A stretch of DNA of 64,000 bases from Ewingella sp049889095 (GTDB lineage Bacteria > Pseudomonadota > Gammaproteobacteria > Enterobacterales > Enterobacteriaceae): NCBI GenBank assembly GCA_049889095.1, contig JBLJFK010000002.1. The stretch is one strand, 5' to 3'. How positions within the stretch are numbered: position 1 is the first letter of the stretch; the number at the start of each line of letters is the position of its first letter. The translations under genes and the position numbers were made by a program. Under the pieces are notes generated by a model. It saw only the letters and a program-made list of their open reading frames with translations. It searched no databases and was not told the DNA's origin. Positions 43,278 to 52,617 of the stretch are shown here, one piece after another.

Positions 43278-44252
43278 TTATTGGAAACCGGTCTCCGCGT
43301 GTGGCTGGTAGGCCATTTCCAGTTCGGCGATCTCTTCCATAGACAGTTTTACCTGCAATGCCGCAATTGCGTCATTAAGATGCTCGGCGCGTGAAGCTCC
43401 AACTATAGGGGCCGTCACTACCGGCTTAGCGAGTAGCCAGGCCAGCGCTATCTGAGCGCGGGGCACGTTGTGATCTTCTGCGACTTTTGCAACACGTTCA
43501 GCGATTTTTGCATCGGCGGTTTCGGTGGCGTCATAGAGTTGGCTGGCAAATTTGTCTGAGACCGAACGGGCCGTCGTTTCTCCCCATGGACGAGTTAATT
43601 TACCGCGCGCCAGCGGACTCCAGGGCAACACGGCGATATCTTCATGCAGACAAAGCGGGTACATCTCATTTTCCTCTTCACGCTGGATCAGGTTGTATTG
43701 ATCTTGCATCGAAACAAAACGCGCCCAGCCGTTTTGCGTTGAGGCTTCCAGCGCCTGTTTAAACTGGTGAGCATGCATGGAGGAGGCTCCGATATAGCGT
43801 GCTTTCCCGGCTTTCACTACGTCATTGAGCGCTTCCAGCGTTTCCTCTATCGGCGTCTCATAATCCCAACGGTGGATTTGCAGCAGGTCAACATAGTCCA
43901 TACCGAGGCGTGTCAGGCTGTCATCGATGGACTGCATGATGGAAGCGCGAGACAGGCCAGGCTTGAGACCGGTTACCGCGTTATACACTTTCGTCGCGAC
44001 GACAATTTTGTCGCGCTGGGCGAAATCTCGCAGGGCACGCCCCACAATCTCTTCGCTGCTGCCGTCGGAATAGCTGTTGGCAGTATCAAAGAAGTTAATA
44101 CCGGTATCGAGGGCTTGTTTGATTATCGGACGGCTACTCTCTTCTGGGAGCGTCCAGGCGTGAGTCCCGCGATCGGGCTCACCAAAAGTCATACAGCCGA
44201 GACACAGACGTGACACCTTAAGATCGGTTTTCCCGAGGGTAGTAAATTGCAT
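43278..44252 (-). CDS. yajO: Aldo/keto reductase YajO
   Basis: The 324-residue protein (E. coli 324) is a TIM-barrel NADPH-dependent reductase with FFDTANSYSDG (Asp and Tyr of the tetrad), VVATKVY (Lys) and LLQIHRWD (His). In E. coli it has been linked to 1-deoxyxylulose-5-phosphate/thiamine metabolism and lies beside dxs. The second of two adjacent ATGs (44252) fits both the family start (MQFTTLGKTDL) and the AGGAGG spacing. Confidence 0.93.
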   Translation of the reverse strand: MQFTTLGKTDLKVSRLCLGCMTFGEPDRGTHAWTLPEESSRPIIKQALDTGINFFDTANSYSDGSSEEIVGRALRDFAQRDKIVVATKVYNAVTGLKPGLSRASIMQSIDDSLTRLGMDYVDLLQIHRWDYETPIEETLEALNDVVKAGKARYIGASSMHAHQFKQALEASTQNGWARFVSMQDQYNLIQREEENEMYPLCLHEDIAVLPWSPLARGKLTRPWGETTARSVSDKFASQLYDATETADAKIAERVAKVAEDHNVPRAQIALAWLLAKPVVTAPIVGASRAEHLNDAIAALQVKLSMEEIAELEMAYQPHAETGFQ

Positions 44253-44356
44253 CATTCCTCCTGGTTTTTATTCTCATCAGTGAAAAGTTAAATGCTTAGC
44301 ACGCTATAACTGTAGTTCACGGTAAAAAAAAGTGGTGAATGAGGAAAGAGAAGATG

Positions 44357-44388
44357 AAAAAACCACTGCCTGCTGACAGAGGTTTTTT
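44357..44388. terminator. Terminator between dxs and yajO
   Basis: AAAAAACC and GGTTTTTT flank an inner CTG/CAG pairing. The minus-strand T run serves dxs, which ends 22 bases before it. Confidence 0.85.
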
Positions 44389-44410
44389 CTAATGAGGTCA
44401 GTCAGTTAAG

Positions 44411-46273
44411 TCAGGCTAACCCATCGGTGATTTGACGCTCAATACCGGCGGCATCTAAGCCTAAGTCAGTACGAATTTCATCCTGCGTTCCCTGAGAAAC
44501 GAAATGATCCGGCAGGCCAATATTAAGTACCGTCACCCTCATACGTTTTGACATCAACAGCTCGTTTACGCCGCTGCCTGCACCGCCCATGATGGCATTC
44601 TCCTCCAGCGTCACCAGCACGTCATGGCTGGCCGCCAGCTCTAGCACCAGCGCGTCATCAAGAGGTTTCACGAAACGCATATCGACCAGCGTTGCGTTAA
44701 GCTTCTCAGCCACCTTTTGCGCTTCGGGCAGTAAAGTACCAAAATTGAGAATAGCGATTTTTTCGCCTTCGCGCCGCACAATACCTTTACCCATTGGCAG
44801 AGAAGCCAGAGGTTCGCACGTTGCGCCAGTTCCACTGCCGCGCGGGTAGCGCACCGCAACCGGCCCCCCCTGATAGTGATAACCGGTGTGCAACATCTGG
44901 CGGCATTCGTTTTCATCGCTCGGCGTCATGATGATCATATTCGGGATACAGCGCATGAACGACAGATCAAATGCACCCTGATGGGTCTGGCCGTCGGCAC
45001 CGACGATCCCACCCCGGTCAATGGCAAACAATACCGGCAGGTTTTGGATCGCCACATCGTGGATCAGCTGATCATAAGCGCGTTGCAGGAATGTCGAGTA
45101 AATAGCAACAACCGGCTTATAGCCGCCAATGGCCAGACCGGCGGCAAACGTCACCGCGTGCTGCTCGGCAATGGCAACGTCAAAATATTGCTGCGGATAT
45201 TCGCGCGAGAAACGCACCATGCCAGAACCTTCGCGCATAGCCGGGGTTACCGCCATCAGCTTGCTATCTTTGGCGGCAGTCTCACACAACCAGTCGCCGA
45301 AGATCTTCGAGTAGGTTGGCAAACCTTCTTTGCTTTTTGGTAGCGTCCCCAGAGCCGGATCAAATTTCGGCACGGCGTGCCAGCTGATCGGATCTTTTTC
45401 AGCGGGCGCGTAGCCTTTGCCTTTCTTGGTCATAATGTGTAACAGCTGCGGTCCTTTTAGATCGCGCATGTTTTTCAGCATCTGCACCAGAGCCAATACG
45501 TCATGGCCGTCAACCGGACCAATATAATTAAAGCCAAGCTCCTCAAATAGCGTACCCGGCACCATCATGCCTTTGAGATGCTCTTCGGTACGGCGTACCA
45601 GCTCTTTAATTGGGGGAATACCAGACAGCACTTTCTTACCGCCTTCACGCAGGCGCGAATAAAGTTGGCCGGAGAGCAGCTGCGCCAGATGATTATTCAG
45701 CGCGCCAACGTTTTCGGAGATCGACATTTCATTGTCGTTGAGCACAACCAGCATATCGGACTTGATATCCCCTGCATGGTTCATGGCTTCGAAAGCCATA
45801 CCGGCGGTGATGGCGCCGTCGCCAATCACGCAGATCGTGCGGCGACCTTTACCTTCGCGCTCAGCCGCAACGGCCATACCTAGGCCAGCACTGATTGACG
45901 TTGAAGAGTGGCCGACAGAAAGGGTATCGAATTCACTTTCACCGCGCCACGGGAAGGGGTGCAACCCACCTTTCTGACGGATAGTGGAAATTTTGTCACG
46001 GCGGCCGGTCAGTATCTTGTGCGGATAAGCCTGATGGCCAACGTCCCACACCAGCTGATCGAAGGGCGTGTTATAGACGTAATGCATCGCAACGGTCAGT
46101 TCTACCGTACCCAGGCCAGAGGCAAAATGTCCGCTAGACTGGCTGACGCTGGACAGCAAATATTGGCGAAGTTCGTCACAGAGCTTAGGCAGGCTCTCTT
46201 TTGGGAGCGAACGGAGTTCTTCAGGATTCTCCGCCAGCGCCAGTGTCGGGTATTTGGCTAGTTCAAAACTCAT
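44411..46273 (-). CDS. dxs: 1-deoxy-D-xylulose-5-phosphate synthase
   Basis: The 620-residue thiamine-diphosphate enzyme (E. coli 620) joins pyruvate and glyceraldehyde-3-phosphate at the entry of the MEP isoprenoid route; its product also feeds thiamine and pyridoxal. The ThDP motif GDGAITAGMAFEAMN, the AEQHAVTFAAGLA motif with the catalytic Glu, and DRGGIVGADGQTHQG are present. The ATG at 46273 fits the family N-terminus (MSFELAKYPTLAL). Operon xseB-ispA-dxs. Confidence 0.97.
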   Translation of the reverse strand: MSFELAKYPTLALAENPEELRSLPKESLPKLCDELRQYLLSSVSQSSGHFASGLGTVELTVAMHYVYNTPFDQLVWDVGHQAYPHKILTGRRDKISTIRQKGGLHPFPWRGESEFDTLSVGHSSTSISAGLGMAVAAEREGKGRRTICVIGDGAITAGMAFEAMNHAGDIKSDMLVVLNDNEMSISENVGALNNHLAQLLSGQLYSRLREGGKKVLSGIPPIKELVRRTEEHLKGMMVPGTLFEELGFNYIGPVDGHDVLALVQMLKNMRDLKGPQLLHIMTKKGKGYAPAEKDPISWHAVPKFDPALGTLPKSKEGLPTYSKIFGDWLCETAAKDSKLMAVTPAMREGSGMVRFSREYPQQYFDVAIAEQHAVTFAAGLAIGGYKPVVAIYSTFLQRAYDQLIHDVAIQNLPVLFAIDRGGIVGADGQTHQGAFDLSFMRCIPNMIIMTPSDENECRQMLHTGYHYQGGPVAVRYPRGSGTGATCEPLASLPMGKGIVRREGEKIAILNFGTLLPEAQKVAEKLNATLVDMRFVKPLDDALVLELAASHDVLVTLEENAIMGGAGSGVNELLMSKRMRVTVLNIGLPDHFVSQGTQDEIRTDLGLDAAGIERQITDGLA

Positions 46274-46292
46274 TAGTTGCTCATAGTAAGTA

Positions 46293-47222
46293 TTAATTAT
46301 CGCGCTCAATAACGAAGCTGGCTAATGCGAGAAGCGGCGCTATGTTGTAGGAAAGCGCGGCCAGTTGCTCTAACGCAGAGACGGCCTCCTGATGTAAATC
46401 CCTGGCTTTCGCCTGCGCACCGTCCAGTCCCAGCAGAGCCGGATAGGTGCTTTTGCCGAGATGTTGGTCGGCACCCTGACGCTTGCCGAGTTTCTCGGTA
46501 TCACCGATCACGTCCAGAATATCGTCCTGCACCTGGAATGCCAGGCCAATGGCTCGCGAATAGCTATCCAGCAAAGGCAGCGCTGCACGGCCTGCTTCCC
46601 CTGCTGCCAAGGCACCCATGCGAACGGCGGCACGAATCAACGCTCCGGTTTTGTGGCGATGAATTGTCTCCAACGCCTGTAAATCGATTTGCTGTCCCTC
46701 TGCGGCCAGATCCAACGCCTGACCGGCGCACATACCCGCCACGCCGCTGGCCGAGGCCAGTTCGGAGATCATAGACAGGCGATCCTGCATACGAACATCT
46801 GCCATCGGGGCATCGGCGAGCAGTGTAAAAGCCAACGTTTGCAAGGCATCACCGGCCAGGATCGCATTGGCTTCGCCAAACTTAATGTGGCAGGTGGGCT
46901 GGCCACGACGCAGATCGTCATCGTCCATCGCCGGAAGATCATCATGGATCAAAGAATAAGCATGGATACACTCGATCGCCGCCGCCGGGGCATCCAGGTT
47001 ACTAAGATCAAGGCCAAACAACGCACCGGTGGAATAGACCAGATAGGGGCGAAGGCGCTTACCTCCGAGTAACGCACCGTGGCGCATAGCGCCAATCAGC
47101 GGAGTATCGGGAAAAGGTTGAGCATCAATATATGACGTCAGCGCCTGGTCTACCCGATTTTGCAGTATGCGAAGCTGGTGGTTGAAATCGATGATTTCGG
47201 CCTGTTGCTCAATATCAGCCAT
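46293..47222 (-). CDS. ispA: Farnesyl diphosphate synthase
   Basis: The 309-residue prenyltransferase (E. coli 299) elongates DMAPP to farnesyl diphosphate. Both aspartate-rich motifs are intact: DDLPAMDDDDLRRG and DDILDVIGD. The N-terminus is about ten residues longer than in E. coli. It starts 6 bp after the xseB stop and dxs follows after 19 bp. Confidence 0.95.
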   Translation of the reverse strand: MADIEQQAEIIDFNHQLRILQNRVDQALTSYIDAQPFPDTPLIGAMRHGALLGGKRLRPYLVYSTGALFGLDLSNLDAPAAAIECIHAYSLIHDDLPAMDDDDLRRGQPTCHIKFGEANAILAGDALQTLAFTLLADAPMADVRMQDRLSMISELASASGVAGMCAGQALDLAAEGQQIDLQALETIHRHKTGALIRAAVRMGALAAGEAGRAALPLLDSYSRAIGLAFQVQDDILDVIGDTEKLGKRQGADQHLGKSTYPALLGLDGAQAKARDLHQEAVSALEQLAALSYNIAPLLALASFVIERDN

Positions 47223-47228
47223 AGCAGA

Positions 47229-47471
47229 TCACTCAGAGTCCGGAGTAAAAGGTATCAGTGCAGCGTCATTGTCACTGTCGAGCAGTATTTGCACACGTTG
47301 CTCCGCCTGTTGTAATTTTTGTTGACCCTGACGGGCTAGCTGTACGCCATTTTCGAATTCGTTCAGCGCCTCTTCCAGCGGCAACTCACCGGACTCCAGA
47401 CGAGCAACAATCTGTTCCAGTTCGGCCAGTGCAGTTTCAAAATTAGCAGGTGGTGCAGCTTTTTTCGGCAT
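47229..47471 (-). CDS. xseB: Exodeoxyribonuclease VII small subunit
   Basis: The 80-residue helical protein (E. coli 80) binds XseA to form exonuclease VII, which degrades single-stranded DNA. The core FETALAELEQIVARLESGELPLEEAL is the family signature. It is first in the xseB-ispA-dxs operon and divergent from thiI. Confidence 0.96.
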   Translation of the reverse strand: MPKKAAPPANFETALAELEQIVARLESGELPLEEALNEFENGVQLARQGQQKLQQAEQRVQILLDSDNDAALIPFTPDSE

Positions 47472-47763
47472 AATTCTCTTTCAAACTCGTTGGATCAGAT
47501 GGACGGAACTGCCACGCGGCGTTGCAATGCTGAATAGCGCTCCGGTTGAAACTCCATGTCGGCTTGACATCAGACATGTGGTTTTGCGGGCAGAGTACTC
47601 AGTTTAGGTGATATACTTCGCGCCGCTACTGTTTTTGTTAAGTCAAAAAACATTCTTAAGCCTAAACCTTGTAAAAAATACAGTGGGCTTAACAATAATA
47701 GGCTTTTTGAGCCAGATTCAGCTACTGACTTCCCCTAATTCTCACCGCTAACAAAAGACTGCC

Positions 47764-49212
47764 ATGAAGTTTATCATTAAATTGTTCCCAGAAATCACCA
47801 TCAAGAGTCAATCGGTGCGTTTGCGCTTCATTAAGATCCTCGCAAGCAGCATTCGTAACATCGTGAAACCTCATGACGAGACCCTCGCGGTGGTTCGCCA
47901 CTGGGATCATATCGAAGTTCGCAGCAAAGACGAAAGTAAACACGATTTGATCATAGAATTGCTGTGCCGTATTCCCGGCATTCGTCACGTCGAAGAAGTG
48001 GAAGACCGTCCTTATACGGACGTCCACAACATCTTTGAGCAGGCGCTGGAAGCCTACCGTTCTGAAGTAGAAGGCAAAACCTTCTGTGTGCGCGTAAAGC
48101 GTCGCGGCAAACACACTTTCAGCTCCGGTGATGTAGAGCGCTACGTTGGCGGTGGTTTGAATCAACATATTGAATCGGCGAAAGTCAATTTGACCTCACC
48201 TGAAGTGACGGTGAAGCTGGAAATCAACGACGACCAGTTGGTGCTGATCAAGAGTCGTCATGAAGGCCAGGGCGGTTATCCGATAGGAACACAGGAAGAC
48301 GTTATCTCGCTGATTTCAGGCGGTTTCGACTCTGGCGTGTCAAGTTACATGCTGATGCGTCGCGGCTGTCGCGTGCACTACTGCTTCTTTAATCTCGGCG
48401 GGTCTGCCCATGAGATTGGCGTGAAGCAGGTGGCCTACTACCTGTGGAACCGTTTTGGCAGTTCGCATAAAGTTCGCTTTATCGCCATCGACTTTGAGCC
48501 AGTGGTAGGCGAAATTCTCGAGAAAATCGAAGACGGCCAGATGGGCGTGGTGCTGAAACGTATGATGGTACGTGCGGCGTCGCAAATCGCTGAACGCTAT
48601 GGTGTGCAGGCGCTGGTGACCGGTGAAGCACTGGGACAGGTTTCCAGCCAGACATTAACTAACCTGCGCTTGATCGACAATGCTTCCGATACGCTTATCC
48701 TGCGCCCGCTGATCTCGCATGACAAAGAGCACATCATCAAGATAGCCCGCGAGATTGGCACCGAAGACTTTGCCAAAACTATGCCGGAATATTGCGGTGT
48801 GATTTCTAAAAGTCCGACCGTAAAAGCGGTAAAAGCCAAAATCGAAGCCGAAGAGCAGATGTTTGACTTCTCAGTGCTCGACAAAGTGATCAGCGAAGCA
48901 CAAAACTACGATATTCGCCACATCGCCGAAGAAACGGCGAAAGAAGTGGCAGAAGTAGAAACGGTGGCGGAGTTTGACTCTACCGACATTCTGCTGGATA
49001 TCCGTGCACCCGACGAAGTCGAGGACAATCCGTTGGCGCTGGAAAATATGCAGGTAGTCGCCTTACCTTTCTACAAACTCAGTGGGCAGTTTCCGTTACT
49101 CGACCAGACCAGAACCTATCTGTTGTACTGCGATCGCGGCGTGATGAGCCGGTTACAGGCACTGTATCTGATCGAACAGGGTTTCAAAAATGTGAAAGTC
49201 TATCGCCCATAA
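47764..49212 (+). CDS. thiI: tRNA 4-thiouridine/thiazole sulfurtransferase ThiI
   Basis: The 482-residue protein (E. coli 482) has a ferredoxin-like and THUMP N-terminus (about 1-165), a PP-loop ATPase domain with SGGFDSGVSSY, a conserved Cys in MPEYCGVISK, and a C-terminal rhodanese domain with the persulfide cysteine in LLYCDRGVMS. It makes s4U8 in tRNA and passes sulfur to ThiS for the thiazole of thiamine. It is divergent from xseB. Confidence 0.97.
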   Translation: MKFIIKLFPEITIKSQSVRLRFIKILASSIRNIVKPHDETLAVVRHWDHIEVRSKDESKHDLIIELLCRIPGIRHVEEVEDRPYTDVHNIFEQALEAYRSEVEGKTFCVRVKRRGKHTFSSGDVERYVGGGLNQHIESAKVNLTSPEVTVKLEINDDQLVLIKSRHEGQGGYPIGTQEDVISLISGGFDSGVSSYMLMRRGCRVHYCFFNLGGSAHEIGVKQVAYYLWNRFGSSHKVRFIAIDFEPVVGEILEKIEDGQMGVVLKRMMVRAASQIAERYGVQALVTGEALGQVSSQTLTNLRLIDNASDTLILRPLISHDKEHIIKIAREIGTEDFAKTMPEYCGVISKSPTVKAVKAKIEAEEQMFDFSVLDKVISEAQNYDIRHIAEETAKEVAEVETVAEFDSTDILLDIRAPDEVEDNPLALENMQVVALPFYKLSGQFPLLDQTRTYLLYCDRGVMSRLQALYLIEQGFKNVKVYRP

Positions 49213-49252
49213 CTTCCACAGACTGAGCCAGGTTCTCTTTAAATAAAAAATA

Positions 49253-49285
49253 AAAAAGCCCCGCAGTTCAAATTCGGGGCTTTTT
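49253..49285. terminator. Bidirectional terminator between thiI and secF
   Basis: AAAAAGCCCCG, 11-base loop, CGGGGCTTTTT. T runs on both strands between convergent genes. Confidence 0.93.
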
Positions 49286-49306
49286 AGTGGCTAACGTCAG
49301 GACAGC

Positions 49307-50278
49307 TTAAGGCAGGATCGAAGGCTGATCTGCGCCCTCTTTCTCGACTTTCTGCTGCAACATGTGCTCGCGTTTCATCCCCAGTTTCAGGGCCAATGCG
49401 GACGCCACATAGATAGATGAAACTGTACCAATTGATACACCAATCAACATGGTCAATGAGAAGCCTTCCAGCAACGCACCGCCAAAGATATAGAGCATCA
49501 ACACCACCATCAGCGTAGTGGCTGAGGTCATGATGGTACGGCTTAACGTCTGGGTCAGGGACACGTTCATGATTTCGTAAGAAGTGCCGCGGCGGATCTT
49601 ACGGAAGTTCTCACGAATACGGTCCGATACCACAATAGAGTCATTCAACGAGTAACCGATAACCGACATCAGGGAAGCGACAATGGTCAGGTCAACTTCG
49701 ATCCTGAACAATGACAGCACGCCCATGGTGATCAACACGTCATGCGCCAGTGCGATAACCGCACCCAGCGCCAGTCTCCATTCGAAACGGAAACCCACGT
49801 AAATCAGGATAGAAATCAGCGCCATTAACAGCGCCATTCCGCCGGCTTGCGCCAAGTCACTGCCCACACTCGGACCGACAAACTCAATGCGTTTTACGGA
49901 CGCATTTTTGTCGATATCGGCGTTGATGAGGCCAATGACTTTGTTACCCAGTTCCTGACCTGCAGCGCCGGTCGCCGGTGGCAGGCGGACGATAACGTCA
50001 CGGCTGCTGCCGAAGTTCTGCACAACTGGATCAGCGAACCCTGCCTTTTCCATCGCTGCACGCATGTCATCAAGGTTGGCAGGTTTATCAAGGCTGATTT
50101 CAATTACCGTACCGCCGGTAAAATCCAGGCCCCAGTTAAACCCGCGAACGCCCATGATAGCGATAGACGCTACTAACAACAGGCCCGAGATCATGAAGGC
50201 CACGTTGTCCCAGCGCATAAAGTCGATGACTTTACGGCCATAGTTCAGTTGTTCAACAGTATATTGTTGCTGTGCCAC
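49307..50278 (-). CDS. secF: Protein translocase subunit SecF
   Basis: With the GTG at 50278 the product has 323 residues, the same as E. coli SecF. It has six membrane helices and a periplasmic domain; the motif FNWGLDFTGGTVIEI follows the first helix, and GYSLNDSIVVSDRIRENFR is the RND-type core. With SecD and YajC it drives late steps of export using the proton gradient. GAGGAG precedes the GTG, 10 bp after secD. An open extension upstream overlaps secD and is rejected. Confidence 0.96.
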   Translation of the reverse strand: MAQQQYTVEQLNYGRKVIDFMRWDNVAFMISGLLLVASIAIMGVRGFNWGLDFTGGTVIEISLDKPANLDDMRAAMEKAGFADPVVQNFGSSRDVIVRLPPATGAAGQELGNKVIGLINADIDKNASVKRIEFVGPSVGSDLAQAGGMALLMALISILIYVGFRFEWRLALGAVIALAHDVLITMGVLSLFRIEVDLTIVASLMSVIGYSLNDSIVVSDRIRENFRKIRRGTSYEIMNVSLTQTLSRTIMTSATTLMVVLMLYIFGGALLEGFSLTMLIGVSIGTVSSIYVASALALKLGMKREHMLQQKVEKEGADQPSILP

Positions 50279-50288
50279 AACGCACTCC

Positions 50289-52136
50289 TCAGATAGACAG
50301 CTTTTTAATGCGTTTGCCGCCGTAAAGCAGGTTGACGATGGCACGGGTTCCGACGATCGACGTAAACATCGAGGTTGCTACACCGATAGCTGTGGTGATA
50401 GCAAAGCCTTTTATCGAACCGGTACCCACCGCATAAAGAATAATCGCAGTGATCAGAGTGGTAATGTTGGCATCGATGATACTGGAGAACGCACCTTTGT
50501 AGCCTTCATGAATCGCCTGCTGAACTGAACGTCCGTTCCGCAGCTCTTCCTTAATACGCTCATTGATCAATACGTTGGCATCAACTGCCACCGCCAGCGT
50601 TAACACGATACCGGCAATACCCGGCATGGTCAGTGTGGCCCCAGGCAACAGGGACATCACGCCAACAATCAGGATCAGGTTAGCAACCAGCGCGGTAGTC
50701 GCAATCAAGCCGAATTTACGGTACCAAACCACCATAAACAGGATTGATGCCACCAAACCCCACAAGCAGGCTTCCAGACCTTGGGTAATGTTTTGCATAC
50801 CCAGAGTTGGACCGATGGTACGTTCTTCAACGATCTGAATTGGCGCGATCAACGCACCGGCACGCAGCAACAGAGAGAGCTGGCGGGCTTCATTCGGATC
50901 GTTAACCCCGGTAATACGGAAACTGTTACCCAAACGCGACTGAATTGTCGCCACGTTGATCACTTCTTCCTGCTTAGCCAGAATCGAACGACCATTAGCA
51001 TCTTTCTTACCACTGTCTTTGTACTCCACAAACAGGGTCGCCATCGGTTTACCGATATTGTCCTTAGTGAAGTTAGACATGGCGTTACCGCCTGCGCTGT
51101 CGAGAGAGATGTTAACTTGCGGCTGGTTGTACTCGTCCATGTTGGACGTTGAGTCGGTGATATGGTCACCGGTCAGGATCACGCGTTTGTACAAGACAAC
51201 CGGGCGACCATCACGGGTATTTTTCACTTCGCTGTCACCCGGCACGCGGCCTGATGTCGCAGCAGTTGCATCAACGTTGGTGTTAACCAGACGGAATTCC
51301 AGCGTAGCTGTCGCGCCCAAAATTTCTTTGGCACGTGCAGTGTCCTGAATGCCCGGCAATTCAACCACGATACGGTCTGAGCCCTGACGTTGTACCAATG
51401 GTTCGGCCACACCTAACTGGTTTACACGGTTACGCAAAATATTAATGTTTTGCTGAACAGCGTATTCGCGAGCTTCGCTCAGACGCGCATCCGTCATGAC
51501 AACGCTGGCAGCATTATCACCGCTGGAGCTGATGACTAAATCACGATGACGTGGGGAAAGATAGCTGACGGCGCTGTCGCGGGTCGCGGCATCACGGAAA
51601 CGGATTTCGACACCATAGTTGTCAAGTTTACGTACCGTGGCGTAAGGAATATTTTTCTCGCGCAGATCGCTGCGCATGCTGTCCATGGTCTGTTCTTGCA
51701 GCTTGCTCAACGCGGTATCCATGTCAACTTCCATCAGGAAGTGCACACCACCACGCAGGTCAAGACCGAGCTTCATCGGCTCAGCACCCAGCATGCTTAA
51801 CCATCGCGGCGTTGCTGGCGCCAGGTTAAGTGCAATAACAAATTTGTCGCCCAGTGCGCTGGTGAGTGCTTCGCGTGCGCGCAGCTGCACATCAGTGTCT
51901 TTAAAGCGGGCAAGGATCTGACCATTTTCCAAAACAATAGATTTGCTCTGAAGCTTGTCTTGATCTAATACATTTTTGACTTGGTCCAGCGTTGCAACAC
52001 TGGCGTCGGAGCCCCGAGCGCCAGTAATTTGAACAGCCGGATCCTCACCATAAAGGTTGGGAAGTGCATATAGCAGACCGACGATGACCACAACGATCAG
52101 CATCAGATACTTCCACAAAGGATAACGGTTTAACAC
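50289..52136 (-). CDS. secD: Protein translocase subunit SecD
   Basis: The 615-residue protein (E. coli 615) has six helices and a large first periplasmic domain (about 30-450). The motif MKLGLDLRGGVHFLMEV is characteristic, and VDANVLINERIKEELRNG carries the conserved Asp of the proton path. Third in yajC-secD-secF and coupled to secF. Confidence 0.97.
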   Translation of the reverse strand: MLNRYPLWKYLMLIVVVIVGLLYALPNLYGEDPAVQITGARGSDASVATLDQVKNVLDQDKLQSKSIVLENGQILARFKDTDVQLRAREALTSALGDKFVIALNLAPATPRWLSMLGAEPMKLGLDLRGGVHFLMEVDMDTALSKLQEQTMDSMRSDLREKNIPYATVRKLDNYGVEIRFRDAATRDSAVSYLSPRHRDLVISSSGDNAASVVMTDARLSEAREYAVQQNINILRNRVNQLGVAEPLVQRQGSDRIVVELPGIQDTARAKEILGATATLEFRLVNTNVDATAATSGRVPGDSEVKNTRDGRPVVLYKRVILTGDHITDSTSNMDEYNQPQVNISLDSAGGNAMSNFTKDNIGKPMATLFVEYKDSGKKDANGRSILAKQEEVINVATIQSRLGNSFRITGVNDPNEARQLSLLLRAGALIAPIQIVEERTIGPTLGMQNITQGLEACLWGLVASILFMVVWYRKFGLIATTALVANLILIVGVMSLLPGATLTMPGIAGIVLTLAVAVDANVLINERIKEELRNGRSVQQAIHEGYKGAFSSIIDANITTLITAIILYAVGTGSIKGFAITTAIGVATSMFTSIVGTRAIVNLLYGGKRIKKLSI

Positions 52137-52163
52137 GGCAGTTCCCTTCGGGAAAATCGAAAA

Positions 52164-52496
52164 TTAAAGAGCCTTCATCGTACCTTTCGGCAGAACGGCA
52201 GCCACGAAGTCACGCTTGATCATCACTTCAGTGGTGTCATTCAGCGCGATAACAACATAACCGGTTTCGGCTACTTTGCTTACGCGACCGATCAGACCAC
52301 CGGTGGTCATCACTTCGTCACCTTTACCGATGGAGTCCATCAGTTTTTTGTGTTCTTTAGAGCGTTTCTGTTGCGGGCGCAGGATCATGAAATAGAAAAT
52401 CAGACCAAAGACCACCAGCATGATGACCAGAGAGTAAGGACTTCCCTGTGACGGTGCGCCGGAAGCTGCGACTGCATCGGAAATGAAAAGACTCAT
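52164..52496 (-). CDS. yajC: Preprotein translocase subunit YajC
   Basis: The 110-residue protein (E. coli 110) has one membrane helix (about 20-42, YSLVIMLVVFGLIFYFMILRP) and a cytosolic tail with GKGDEVMTTGGLIGRV. It associates with SecDF and YidC. It lies 27 bp upstream of secD, and an intercistronic terminator-like hairpin separates it from tgt. Confidence 0.97.
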   Translation of the reverse strand: MSLFISDAVAASGAPSQGSPYSLVIMLVVFGLIFYFMILRPQQKRSKEHKKLMDSIGKGDEVMTTGGLIGRVSKVAETGYVVIALNDTTEVMIKRDFVAAVLPKGTMKAL

Positions 52497-52562
52497 TTAA
52501 ATTCCCTCATTGTTGTTATGAAACATAACGATAAGTCGTTTGTTTCTGTTGAATCGACTCGT

Positions 52563-52589
52563 TTAAAAGCGTCGCCAAAATAGCGACGC
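52563..52589 (-). terminator. Terminator-like hairpin between tgt and yajC
   Basis: On the minus strand GCGTCGC, 7-base loop, GCGACGC, TTTT. It starts 29 bases past the tgt stop and could cut expression of yajC-secDF from the queA-tgt promoter. Confidence 0.65.
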
Positions 52590-52617
52590 CAGGTAAATTG
52601 TAAAATATCAATTTAAA

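Noticed and set aside
47564..47617. Promoter of thiI from TTGACA at 47564 and TATACT at 47612
   Set aside because: The boxes are about 42 bases apart, so they cannot form one promoter; no partner boxes at 16-18 bases were found.
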